Shown one piece after another: positions 1 through 8,948 of a stretch of 14,574 nucleotides of DNA. Each line of letters opens with the position of its first letter. The first letter of the stretch is position 1. The stretch lies in contig JADGJG010000659.1 of NCBI GenBank assembly GCA_027596195.1, positions 1 to 14,574 on the forward strand, given 5' to 3'. This DNA comes from Podochytrium sp. JEL0797. Lineage: Eukaryota > Chytridiomycota > Chytridiomycetes > Chytridiales > Chytriomycetaceae. A program made the position numbers and the translations under genes. The notes under the pieces were generated by a model. That model made no database searches, was not told the origin of the DNA, and saw only the letters and a program-made list of their open reading frames with translations.

Positions 1-468
1 TTCCCAGGTGAACGACGCGTTCCGTGGCAACACAACGAGCTGGCCATTGGATCCAAGGCACCGGTGCCGCCTGTCCTCCCGCCGAAGCTCACACGCGGGG
101 AACCGACGCGCCCTTATCATCACTCTTTGTCACCCAGTCTCACCACGTCCGTTTCGAAATGCAGCGAAATCTCTGCTCCATCTGACGTGGGTGTGGAATG
201 CAATACGACACACACGCGTGGGGAACCAACACGCGCTCCTCTTCACGCGTCGCTGCATAGCATAACCGAGTCCAAATTTTCGGCATCCTCTGACGTGTCT
301 GAGGAATGTGATGTGGATTTGGTGAGGGTTGAGAGTCGCAGGAGGCAGTTGGAGCGGCTTGATTTGAATTCTGTCGGTTCGGATGGGGATGAGGACGGGA
401 ACTCGGAGACTTATAGTTTTGAGGCGGTGATGGCTCGGTATTCTGCGAGTTTGGCGGGATCAGAGTGA
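1..468 (+). CDS. C-terminal part of an unrecognised protein (5' end outside window)
   Basis: Frame 1 is open from the first base to the TGA at 466-468, so this is the last exon or part-exon of a gene that starts to the left. The product tail is hydrophilic and low in complexity: Ser/Thr/Pro-rich at first, then charged, with an SRRRQLERLDLNS stretch and an acidic GSDGDEDGNSE stretch before a short ending (MARYSASLAGSE). It contains two diverged copies of a ~36-40 residue unit (TRGEPTR followed by SxxSAPSDV/SASSDV and EC). I see no recognisable domain. The final 150 bases are G-rich with coding-like codons, as in neighbouring 3' exons. The function is unknown, and an upstream splice junction inside 1-100 cannot be excluded. 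Confidence 0.6.
   Translation, partial: FPGERRVPWQHNELAIGSKAPVPPVLPPKLTRGEPTRPYHHSLSPSLTTSVSKCSEISAPSDVGVECNTTHTRGEPTRAPLHASLHSITESKFSASSDVSEECDVDLVRVESRRRQLERLDLNSVGSDGDEDGNSETYSFEAVMARYSASLAGSE
91..315 (+). repeat. Diverged ~110-120 bp tandem duplication inside the first coding region
   Basis: The anchor acacgcgggg aacc at 91 recurs as acacgcgtgg ggaacc at 212. A second anchor, tctgacgtg followed by gaatg, at 181 recurs at 289. The spacing differs (121 versus 108 bp), so indels accumulated after duplication. The frame is kept in both copies, and the protein shows paired TRGEPTR and SDV..EC motifs. Confidence 0.55.
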
Positions 469-764
469 TTTCGGGGGGTGCGTTTAGTGGGGGGGGGGTG
501 TATCAAAACAATATCATTATTGCTGCCTTCGCCCTTCGGCGCATTCTCTGATTTCTTTCGTCGATCGAGAGGAATGTAACCGAAGTCTCGAAAACCTCTG
601 TGGCCATTAGCACTGGAAAGTAACGCGCGAGCATTCTCGTGTTTATTTCAGGATAAGAAATAGAATAGCTCAGCAAAGGTTTGTTTGGCAATGAGGTGCG
701 GTTGATTCCGCGCCCAACAAGAGCGAGTAAATTTTTTGTTTTTTTTCGCAACCCATCCCGATCC
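469..764. other. Intergenic region with a 10-G run
   Basis: I find no convincing gene between the stop at 468 and the GH26 start at 765. It holds a run of ten G (489-498) just after the upstream gene and T-runs shortly before the next ATG. It presumably contains the GH26 promoter, but no clear TATA element is visible. Confidence 0.5.
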
Positions 765-2752
765 ATGAATTCGGCGATCACCACGATCCTTTCGTGGGTT
801 GCGTTGGCTGCGGCCATGGCACCTCTTGAGCCCTCTCAAGGAGACGTACTGCTGTAAGTGGAACGTGTTATTTGCTTTCATTCATCAAGAAAGCTAAAGA
901 ATATCCTAGCGGCGCCTGGTTTCCCATCACAAAGTCCGACACACCCAGCGCCGTCAATGCTCGCATTGGATACAAGCCGCTCGCTTTCTTTCAAACTGAT
1001 ATCGACTTGAGCGGCACCATCAAACCGTATGTTGTGACTAATGAGGTTTGAAATCGATATTGATCCATTACAGTTGGACAGCTCCTTCCGTGATTGACCA
1101 GTTCCTTCAACAACTGCAAGACACGAATACCACAGCTTCTGCCATGCTGACTGTATATCCTTTCCAAGGATTCGCCAATATCACAGGTTCGTCTGTGGTG
1201 AAACCCTCGTTTCGAAAAATAAATGAATAATTAATGTGATCCCATGAGTTTAGACGAGCAACTTGCTGACATGGCCACGCGACTGAACAACATTGTGAAT
1301 GCAGGGCATTCTGTGTTCTTCCGGTTCGCTGCCGAAATGAATGGTATGTCGGACGAGCGTTCCCTTCCTTCCCTTTCCATTTCTAAAAACATGTGCCAGG
1401 CTCGTGGTTCCAATATGGACAAGACCCTGCAGGTTTTATTGCAGCTTGGCGTAGGTGCATCACGTATTGGAGGCACGCATTGGGAGCGAATGTGGATAAG
1501 GTTGCTTTCATTTGGTCGCCGAATTCTGGGAATGGTGAGTGATCGAGAAAGTTGCCCGAAATCTCAACGCTTTTGCGTTTGAATTTAACAGGATACCCGT
1601 ATGCTGGAGAAGAATTCTCAATCAACCCGAACGCGACGGATGCGGCGACTTTGGCAAATATTGCGTTGTTGGATACAAACCAGAATGGAATTCTCGATCC
1701 GTTGGATGATCCGTATATTCCCTATTATCCGGGTGATGAATATGTGGATTGGGTAGGCCTGTCAATTTATCACTGTGAGTGTTCTCGTTCTGCAGCTTTT
1801 TTTGTTGCTCAAGCCTCTTGACAGACGGTATCGAATATCCGTGGGTCGACAACGCGATTCCAGCACCTAATGAGGTAACCACGACTATTTCGCGTCACCA
1901 GGGCTATTACTCACTCAATAATTCCCGTAGTTTGAAGAATAGCTGAATGGATCTCCCACCAACGGTGCGCAACGCGGATATTACCCATTCTACACTTATT
2001 TCTCCAGCCCCACCGGATGTATCAACAACATCACAAAGAAGGCCACCTCCTCTGGCAACAAGCCCTTTATTGCATCCGAAACCGCCGCTGTTTATCATTT
2101 TGCATGGGTCAACCAATCCGTCCAATACCCTCCAGACGGAAACCGACCTGTCCCTGGGTATGGACAAGCGACCACAAGATTAGAAATCAAGCAAGCGTGG
2201 TGGAAGTCTTTCCTGAACCCCACGTTCCTCGCGAAGTACCCGCGATTCAAGGCTGCGTGCACGTTCGAGTTTGTCAAGTCGGAGGAGTTGACGTGGAGAG
2301 ATTTCACTGTGTTTGGGCCACTGCCGAATCCGCCAGATGTTGGGGGTGCTTTCCTTGCGGGGAGGGAGGTTGTGAGTGCGTTGGTTGTGGATTTGGCTTC
2401 GATGCCGTTTTTGGCGTTTGCCAAGACTGCAGTCCGCGTGCCGAACGTATCTACTGTACCGAGTGCGTCGATTGGGTTGGGTGCCAATACCAGCAGCGGG
2501 GATGACAACAGTGGTAGCGGCAGCAAGGTTGCTTGGTGGGTGTGGGTGATTATTGCGGCAGTTGTTGTTGCGGTTGCTGTTGTTGGAGTTGCACTGTGGG
2601 TATACCTGAGGAGAGGCAAGGTTGAAAAAGATGTGCTCACTGGCTCGAGGCGCGATATCTCGTTTACGGATCTTGCATTGTCGGAAACCGGACACAAGTG
2701 GAGTGTGGCCACAGGGAGTGGCAAGTCTAGTGTTATTTTGGAGAGGGAATAA
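765..2752 (+). CDS. Secreted, membrane-anchored glycoside hydrolase family 26 (beta-mannanase-like), 8 exons
   Basis: Exons: 765-853, 910-1026, 1074-1186, 1254-1343, 1400-1534, 1592-1774, 1825-1874, 1943-2752, giving 528 residues with all phases consistent. GH26 enzymes hydrolyse beta-1,4-mannan or related beta-glucans by a retaining mechanism. The N-terminus (residues 1-~18, ILSWVALAAAMA) reads as a signal peptide and is followed by LGAWFP. The FFRFAAEMNG motif carries the likely acid/base Glu134, then WFQYGQDPAGFIAAWRR and FIWSPNSGNG. YYPGDEYVDWVGLSIYHYG follows, and KPFIASETAAVYH carries the likely nucleophile Glu305. After the domain come a Ser/Gly-rich linker, one strong membrane helix (about 455-480), basic LRR and a ~45-residue tail, so the catalytic domain should face outside the cell. 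An insert with an EF-hand-like loop lies between the two catalytic residues. The ATG at 765 was chosen because it opens the signal peptide. Family assignment is firm; substrate is inferred. Confidence 0.85.
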
Positions 2753-3169
2753 TTTGTTGAGGAATAGAGTTTTGCTTGTTTATGGCCAGGTGCGGTGCTG
2801 CCGCCTTTTTATTGGTCTGATTTTCCAGTTTTGGTGGCGATGGTGAGGAACTCGTCGATCTCGGCCGGCTGCAATGTGAGGAAATATAAATGGCCGAAGC
2901 CATTCCAGGAGTGGCTCGAAAACTATGGCAAAATCCAAGCGTACCAAAAGACATCGAAACCCTTGTGAAGAAGCAAAAAACCTTGCATGGATTAATCTCT
3001 GTTGACCGCAACAGTTTTCCGAGAGACACCTAGCCAGACGGTGTTATTGGAATCTAAGTGGATTTAGTCAGAAATAAAAAGGGAGGCGGAGGAAATGAAG
3101 AACCGTCCGAAATTCTTAACAATGGGATTTGGTTTTGAATGAAAATCGTTGATTTGCAGAAAATCAGAC
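2753..3169. other. Intergenic region between GH26 and the UNC93-like gene
   Basis: It holds the GH26 3' UTR (its first ~30 bases are duplicated at about 9425-9460) and a short ORF at 2890-3033 described separately. TTTGCAG at 3154-3160 resembles a 3' splice site, so an upstream noncoding exon of the next gene is possible. Nothing else is recognised. Confidence 0.45.
2890..3033 (+). CDS. Possible small ORF or uORF, 47 aa
   Basis: The ATG at 2890 opens 47 codons ending at TAG 3031-3033. The product starts MAEAIPGVARKLWQNP and ends NSFPRDT. It is hydrophilic with a balanced composition and purine-first codons, more coding-like than random sequence. It lies 137 bases upstream of the UNC93-like ATG, after an A/T-rich stretch (aaatataaatgg). 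It could be a micropeptide gene, an upstream ORF of the next transcript, or chance. I do not recognise it. Confidence 0.25.
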   Translation: MAEAIPGVARKLWQNPSVPKDIETLVKKQKTLHGLISVDRNSFPRDT

Positions 3170-4699
3170 ATGCAGCTCATAGACAATTTGGCGGGCACGT
3201 TCCGCTTGAATCGGATGCGGGATGTTGCTGTCCTCGGGGCCGCCTTTTTCTTCATGTTTGTCGCATTTGGAGTCACTCAGGTTTGGAATCGTGACGTGAT
3301 CGCCTCGCATGACTTACACTTTCCTTTTATTAGAATATGGCTTCCACGACACTTCCCAGCAAGGAAGTAGCATTTCCTTGTCTGGGTTCGCTGTACGTGT
3401 CGTTTGCGCTCTCCAATTTGTTCGGAGCTGCACCGCTTGTCAACCGACTGGGTTCTCGGTTTGTCTCCTGTCATCCCATTCCCGCGTTTATTATTCGCTT
3501 ACACACGATTATATTATCAGACGAGCCATGTTGTTTGGCTCCTTTGTTTACTCCGTGTTTGATTTATCAAACGTGATAACAATTGGTTTGTCTGGCGACA
3601 TTTCGAGCCAGCTCGCCGTGTTGATGCCAGCCGCCATTCTGCTCGGAATCGGAGCATCTGTCATGTGGTGTGCAGAAGGCTTGTATGTCATGAAATGCGC
3701 GTCAAAAGAAACGATTGGTCGTTATTCTGGCGTGTTTTTCAGCATTTACAGCTTGTCGAGCTTCTTGGGTCCTTTGTTCACGTTAAGTTTACTACAAGCA
3801 AACTTTGAGAAAGAGGACGTGTTCAAGGTGTTGACTGGGGTGGGATTGATTGGGCCCATGATTTTGGGGTACATTTTGACGCGTCCCGAGCCTTCCAATC
3901 CTGCCACAGTTGATGAAACTCCAGTGGATACTACAAAATCGAACGATGCATCCGTCTATTTGAAGACTTACAATCTCATTATATCCAAGAAAATGCTGGT
4001 AATTGCGACCGCGGGGTATTTGAACGCGTTCACAGTCGGTTCGTATTCCAAGTGTGTAGTAATGATATGTGCTAATCCTCGTCAATAGCATTCAATAACG
4101 GTTCCCTGCCTCTATTCGTCAGAACAAACTCTGCAAGCAATGATTTGCGCGAGAAATTGTGCATTTCCGCATTTTACGGCGCATCGTTGACGATTTCAGC
4201 TTTTGCTATCGGCCCAATCACTGATTACGTCAATAATCCAGCCATAATCATGGTTATGGATTCAATAATTTATTTGACAGGCCTGCTGACACTTTGGTTG
4301 TCCCCAAGTGCCGTCAACAACTTTTCCCTGCTGTACCCAATCGCAATCATCAACGGAATCAACGATGCAACGTTGCAGAATCAGTCCCAAAAGCTCATAG
4401 GAAGTCTGTTTCCTGCTGATGCCAGCGCATATGCGGGGTTTAGGTTTCATACGGCAATGGCCACTGGAATTTGTTATTTTGTGAGTCGTTCCATGTTGAC
4501 GGAACACGGGTTTCCGGACATGGGCATTTGGGTGACTGTGTTGGGTACCATGTTTGGAATCGCGATTTGCTCCGTATTTGTAATCACGTCGGCTGGGGAG
4601 TGGGGTCGAAAGGAAAATCAAGAGAAACATGAGGAAAAGATCACTGATATTGAGGAAGCTGGGTTGCTGAAGGCGGAGGAGATATGTGTTGAGGGTTGA
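3170..4699 (+). CDS. UNC93-like major-facilitator membrane protein, 4 exons
   Basis: Exons: 3170-3280, 3334-3458, 3521-4053, 4089-4699, giving 459 residues with phases closing. The family (UNC93/DUF895) has MFS-like multi-pass proteins acting as transporters or channel/receptor regulators; its fungal roles are poorly known. Evidence: a first helix AVLGAAFFFMFVAFGVTQN at residues ~20-38, followed by LGSLYVSFALSNLFGAAPLVNRLGSR, which matches the family's conserved second helix and NRLGPR-type loop. Next come MWCAEGLYVMKCASKETIGRYSGVFFSIYSLSSFLGP (hallmark helices around residue 150), a hydrophilic central loop (TRPEPSNPATVDETPVD), then a second helix bundle through GIWVTVLGTMFGIAICSVFVI. The tail is charged (KENQEKHEEKITDIEEAG). 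The last donor is placed at 4054 because only that phase avoids a stop; its sequence (gtgtag) is weak. A start upstream of 3170 is possible if a 5' exon exists. Confidence 0.78.
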
Positions 4700-4772
4700 C
4701 TATACTTATTCTATTTTTTTGAATCAATGAAAGTAAGGAAACCGTGCCGCAGCTGTCACCGGCAGGTGTCTC

Positions 4773-4814
4773 CGAAGTTGCTGGTGGCGTGGTCGAAGTT
4801 GCTGGTTGCGGGCT
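4773..4814. repeat. Imperfect 21-bp tandem repeat, two copies
   Basis: Units cgaagttgctggtggcgtgg at 4773 and cgaagttgctggttgcggg at 4794 lie directly adjacent. They are in noncoding DNA just after the UNC93-like stop, with no evident function. Confidence 0.6.
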
Positions 4815-5058
4815 TGGTGGATGCGCCAATGACTGGCTTGTGTGGTCCGTGGGTTGATGCATCCCTTCGTCCCTTGTCGCGTTTTGTGACATTCTTGTTG
4901 GGATGGCCTCTGGGCCTCGACCCCCGGTTCCACCCGATAATATCCAAATTTAAAAATTGTCACTATTTGCTCGTTGCTCAACGTGATTTTCAAATATTTT
5001 TTTCCGTCGTTCAACGATCTATTAAGTGAGCACGACCTGCCAATTCCGGTGGCGGAAG

Positions 5059-5066
5059 TATAAAAA
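5059..5066 (+). promoter_or_regulatory. TATA-like box
   Basis: TATAAAAA lies in a local A/G context about 345 bases before the cysteine synthase ATG. If used, it would produce a long leader that includes the upstream ORFs. Sequence match only. Confidence 0.3.
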
Positions 5067-5259
5067 GGGAAGGCAAAACGCGGTTTCGCTCCAGAATTGG
5101 ACGCGTTTGACAGTTTTCACAAAAATAATCTTTCCGAATGGGACACTCTTGACCACACGACCTCCTCACCCGACACACAGCCGCACAGTCACACACCCCA
5201 CTACCATCAACCCCGCAACCGGGGGATCCGCCACGCCGTCTCCCACGAAAAGAGTTATT

Positions 5260-5366
5260 ATGGTGTCAATCGATGGGAGAAAAAGATTTTGTGGCAGAGG
5301 GTCAGTAATATGGGCAGGTCAGTATTCCTTGCAATTGTGATTTCCGGCGGCTTGGCCCCTGAATGA
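5260..5366 (+). promoter_or_regulatory. Two overlapping uORFs upstream of the cysteine synthase
   Basis: uORF1: ATG 5260 to TGA 5338-5340, 26 codons, begins MVSIDGRKRF. uORF2: ATG 5310 to TGA 5364-5366, 18 codons, begins MGRSVFLAIVISGG. The uORF2 stop overlaps an ATG at 5363 (ATGA) that is in frame with the enzyme and would add 15 residues. Whether these lie in the mature mRNA is not shown by sequence alone. Confidence 0.35.
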
Positions 5367-5407
5367 CGCAATTTTTCTTCTTGTCGACAAACAACCTCGA
5401 AAAAGCG

Positions 5408-6949
5408 ATGGACCGACCCGCCACGATTATCGTGGCCCTCGCTGCCGCAGTCACCGGCGTTGCCGTCCTCCTGTCGAACCTCCTGGCTCCCAAGCCAAAG
5501 ACAAAGGGGCTGCAAACCCTGGCGACGCTGACAACGACCCCGCTGGTTGTGATCCCGTCGTTGTCGCTGGCTACGGGATGCACGATCTTGGGCAAGATGG
5601 AAATGCTGGGTGCCGGTGGATCCAGGTGCGTTGGGTGTTGGCGGGGTTTGGTGCCGTTTCGCTAACAGGACATTAGTAAGGACCGTCTTGCGCGTGCTGT
5701 GATCAGCGATGCTGAAGCGAAAGGGCTTATTGAGCCGCACCAGGACCATGTCATTGTCGAAGGTGTGTTGTGTGAAGGGCCAGTCACAGTGACAACTGAC
5801 GCTTGCAATAGGAACTGTTGGAAGCACTGGAATCTCCCTCGCTACAATCTGTAACGCAAAGGGATACAAGTGCTTGATTATTCTCCCTGACGACGTGGCT
5901 GCTGAAAAGTCGGACATTTTGCTGAAACTGGGCGCAATGATTGAGAAAGTGAGGCCCTGTTCCATTGCGGATTCGAAGCACTTTGTGCGCATTGCTGAGG
6001 CGAGGGCGAAGGAGATTAATGAGGCGGGAAAGGTTCGTTGATTCCAAAGCGGGATGTTTGACTGCTGGTTTTGACCGCATTTCCACCAGTTGAACGCGAA
6101 CGGAAAGCCGATCAAAGCTTACTTCGTGAACCAATTCGAAACTCTCGTCAACTTTGATGCGCATTTCACTCAAACGGGGCCCGAAATATATGAGCAATTG
6201 ATGGGCATCGATGGCGTTCAGAAACTGGATTCGTTTGTAATGGGGGCTGGAACTGGTATATTAAACCCCGTCGCTGCTCTTTTTCTGTTTACAACGGAGC
6301 TGACCATTCCGCATCAGGTGGCACATTGGCCGGAGTATCTCTGTTCTTGAAGTCCAAGATTCCCGACCTTCGCGTAGTTTTGGCAGATCCTTATGTAAAA
6401 AACTCACTCTCCTTGCGAATCGAAAAACCCCCCGTCTGACGTTGCATTTCTTGCAGGGATCCGGTCTCTTTTTCAAAGTCAAAAACAACATCATGTACTC
6501 CCCCACCGAAGCCGAAGGCACCCGCAAACGGCACCAAACGGACACCATCGTCGAAGGCGTCGGAATCAACCGACTCACGCGAAACTTTCAAATCGCGCTC
6601 AATGTTCCTGGATTGATTTCGGACGCGGTGAAAGTGACGGATGCGGAGGCGATTGAAATGTCGCGGTATATTTTGAGGAATGATGGATTGTTTTGTGGAA
6701 GTAGTACGGCTGTGCATTTGGTGGCTGCTGTGCGGGAAGCGAGGCGGTTGGGACCAGGACATACGTTGTTGACGGTGTTGTGTGATTCGGGGACGAGGCA
6801 TTTGACCAAGTTTTGGTGAGCGTGGTTTCGTTGGTTCCAGTTTTTTAGATCTTTCTAACTCGTGGTATCAATTCAGGAATGACGAGTATGTCAAAAACGC
6901 GGGTTTGGAGCCACAATCGAGTGGAACTAGTCTCGATTTCATTAAATAA
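5408..6949 (+). CDS. MCY1: Cysteine synthase-like PLP enzyme, MCY1/CYS2 type with N-terminal membrane anchor, 7 exons
   Basis: Exons: 5408-5625, 5677-5762, 5812-6032, 6090-6255, 6318-6394, 6457-6815, 6877-6949, giving 399 residues with every phase closing. It belongs to the beta-family of PLP enzymes; characterised members make cysteine from O-acetylserine and sulfide. Residues ~6-26 (TIIVALAAAVTGVAVLLSNLL) form one membrane helix, as expected for mitochondrial-outer-membrane Mcy1-type proteins. TPLVVIPSLSLATGCTILGKME is the typical entry. GGSSKDR carries the Schiff-base Lys74. EGTVGSTGIS is the substrate loop (TSGNTG in classical enzymes). MGAGTGGT is the phosphate-binding glycine loop, ADPYGSG and EGTRKRHQTDTIVEGVGINR follow, and CDSGTRHLTKFW is near the C-terminus. 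ATG 5408 has a purine at -3 and G at +4; the in-frame ATG at 5363 has a poor context. An AATAAA overlaps the stop (6945-6950). Confidence 0.85.
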
Positions 6950-7087
6950 ACTTTTTCTACACATTCTGACGCTGTAGAATTTGCAGCATGTTGGGGGGGT
7001 CTTTGTTTTTCCATTGAGCCAAGCGTTCCAAACCGCGACACGAAAAAACAGCCGAAACTCAGAGGGGGCACCAAATCCGAGACAGGG

Positions 7088-8405
7088 ATGCTGCATTCGC
7101 ATCCATCCACGCCTCCACTTTCTCCCTTAACTGAGAACAGCCGTGTCCAACTCTCACAGTCGGCAGCCGTTTCGGATTTGTCTCTTGACCTCATTTCAAA
7201 CACTTGGCCCGAGGGAATCGAGTCGCCGCACAATGACGAAGTCAGTGAGAATGTGTCGTTGAGTGAGGACTTCAATATTGATATCATCAAAAGGTGGGGT
7301 CCTCCAGTTTTCTGTTGGTTGATGAACTCCAAATTAACGCCACCCGGCAAGACTTCCACCAGAACTCTCCTGGGAAATCTTTGAGCTCCTGAATCCAAAA
7401 GACGTTGCCAACTGCGGTCTCGTGTCGCGAACCTGGCGCGCCTTTGCGCGAAACGAATCTCTTTGGTTTCACATCTGCCAACGCGCTTGGAAAAACAAGC
7501 TGTTCCACCCTCTCGAGTTGCACCCACTTGTCAACTGGGGTCGATACAACAATCTGAGTCTGCAGGAAATGGTTCAGATTTTGGCGAGGCGAGGCGTGAT
7601 TCTTCGGAGACCCACCACCTCTCAACCAGCCACCGCGTCCTGGCCGTCCAGTATTTATCCAGTATCTTTATCAAGCTGGTCCTGGGCCAATTGGAGACCT
7701 CATATGCATCGTCCCGCTATTGCAGCGGCTGCCGTCGATTGGGAGAGTGAACAAGAAGAAGGGGACGAGTCTGACGCGAGTGTCGATTTGGTTCCGTTTC
7801 CTTCTGAGAATGATATGCCGTGGTTGAATCGCTTGTTGAGTGTCACGTTCCCGATTCAGGCTCCGCCGAGTGTTCCGACAACGTGTGGCAAGTGGATGGC
7901 GAGTTTTGTGGCTGCTGAACGGGATCGGAGGCGGACAAGGATTACTACGAGTGAATTGACTGGTATTACTTGGTGAGTTTTGTATCTCTTTTATCCATGA
8001 AGGGAGGCTTAAAATTGCGCGTGCTGCGACAAACAGGCGATTCCAACATGGAATTCACACTGGGACTGCCCACTTTCGGCCTGATGGATTGTGGATTTCA
8101 GACTCTTGGCCTCATATTGAATGGTGGAAATTGCGGACTGACGGGAGACCTCAAATTGTGAGTGACTTCCCCACTTGCATTCCTGATGTGCTCTTTTTGC
8201 AAAATAACACACACACACACATACACAGAATTTTTATTCGCCCTTGAATGTGCATCGGAGGGATATCTGTTGTGAGAGAGAGGACTCGGAGAGTGCTGAC
8301 TGGGGGTTCGTCTTGTCCAACGAGTTTAGCACGTTTGTCGCGCTTCCTGGTCCTGTGCCCATTTCTTTAGGAATCGACGGTGGACCTGCATCGAGTCGTG
8401 AATGA
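7088..8405 (+). CDS. F-box protein, 4 exons
   Basis: Exons: 7088-7298, 7363-7972, 8037-8157, 8229-8405, giving 372 residues. F-box proteins link substrates to SCF ubiquitin ligases through Skp1. Residues 1-70 are a Ser/Pro-rich, acidic N-terminus. The F-box lies at about 71-110 (LSWEIFELLNPKDVANCGLV then SRTWRAFARNESLWFHICQ), matching the consensus with L/W spacing and a final LW..C-type segment. A hydrophilic middle includes an acidic patch (EEGDESDASVD). The C-terminal part (ITWRFQHGIHTGTAHFRPDG, WPHIEWWKLRTDG, NVHRRDICC, DWGFVLSNEFSTFVALPGP) resembles the post-F-box domain of many fungal and plant F-box proteins, with an F.PDG-type and DWG-type motif. The first donor was set at 7299 rather than the better AG|GTGGGG at 7294 because only that phase keeps the F-box open. 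The target is unknown. Confidence 0.75.
8206..8220. repeat. Short CA microsatellite inside an F-box gene intron
   Basis: A run of AC dinucleotides lies just before the ATACACAG acceptor at 8221-8228, in the polypyrimidine/branch region of the third intron. Confidence 0.7.
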
Positions 8406-8483
8406 ATTGTGGAAAAGCTGAACTGAGAGTATTGGAAACGATTGAGAAACGATATTTTTTTGGAAAACGCGAGAACTTAACTT

Positions 8484-8948
8484 ATGTTATTTTTGGTCCG
8501 AGTCGTTGTTCACCACACGGCTTCCCGCACCCCCACCACACACTGCGTTCCTTTGCTACAGAATCTTGTGGAGTCACTATCATTCGCCGTCGATTTGGAT
8601 GCAAATTCACGACGCGCCGAGTCGACACGCGACTTTTTCGCGTCCATCTCCCAATCATTGTCTGGATCCTCCTCCTGCATTATCATTCTTCATCTCACCC
8701 ACCACCATCGGCTGCGATCCGGGTCACTCGATGGTCTTTCGGGGGCTTCAAAAGCGTGGCTTGGCGCGGCTGGTTGGGTTTGGGAGGTATTGGCTTCTGA
8801 GAGTCGCAGTGTGGATCGACATCCGAAATCCGAGAGAATCGTTGACCGACGCGTGGTGGGTCACATTAGGCATCCGCATCTTCCTCCACGTCGCTGTCAT
8901 CATCCCCACACGCAGAATCCTCGTCCAACCAGTTGTCTTTCCCGTTGA
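8484..8948 (+). CDS. Possible short gene, unrecognised, low confidence
   Basis: The frame from ATG 8484 is open for 154 codons. The central part looks protein-like: LVESLSFAVDLDANSRRAES, then RDFFASISQSLSGSSSCIII followed by LHLTH, then GASKAWLGAAGWVWEVLASE. The pattern of an amphipathic helix followed by a hydrophobic strand and a His-containing loop is faintly like RecA-fold Elongator subunits, but I cannot assign it. The DNA goes from C-rich (8500-8720) to G-rich (8740-8830), like the other + genes here. Against it: only 78 bases separate it from the F-box stop, the tail after ~8860 looks noncoding (His/Pro/Arg-rich), and it overlaps the minus-strand candidate by ~80 bases. An intron after 8800 may give a different ending. 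Confidence 0.3.
   Translation: MLFLVRVVVHHTASRTPTTHCVPLLQNLVESLSFAVDLDANSRRAESTRDFFASISQSLSGSSSCIIILHLTHHHRLRSGSLDGLSGASKAWLGAAGWVWEVLASESRSVDRHPKSERIVDRRVVGHIRHPHLPPRRCHHPHTQNPRPTSCLSR

Larger units (their letters stand above)
4700..5407. other. Intergenic region and 5' leader of the cysteine synthase gene
   Basis: No full gene is supported here. It contains an imperfect 21-bp tandem repeat (4773-4814), a TATA-like box (5059-5066), a CA/CT-rich pyrimidine stretch (about 5155-5225) and two short upstream ORFs (5260-5340, 5310-5366). One frame is open at 5064-5366 with a hydrophilic product (including NLSEWDTLDHTTSSPDTQ) but has no early ATG. I treat it as leader sequence, though a spliced 5' exon is an alternative. 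Confidence 0.45.

Noticed and set aside
2095..2724. 209-codon minus-strand ORF
   Set aside because: It lies entirely opposite the last GH26 exon, which carries the nucleophile motif and the membrane helix; its Thr/Ala-rich product mirrors the GTT/GCN codons of the helix.
4727..5029. 100-codon + ORF and its minus-strand partners
   Set aside because: Crosses the 21-bp tandem repeat, lacks domain features, and neither strand shows consistent coding character.
5258..6115. 285-codon minus-strand ORF
   Set aside because: Runs across exons and introns of the cysteine synthase, whose motifs are unambiguous.
6868..7527. 219-codon minus-strand ORF
   Set aside because: Spans the cysteine synthase end, an intergenic gap and the start of the F-box gene; no domain.
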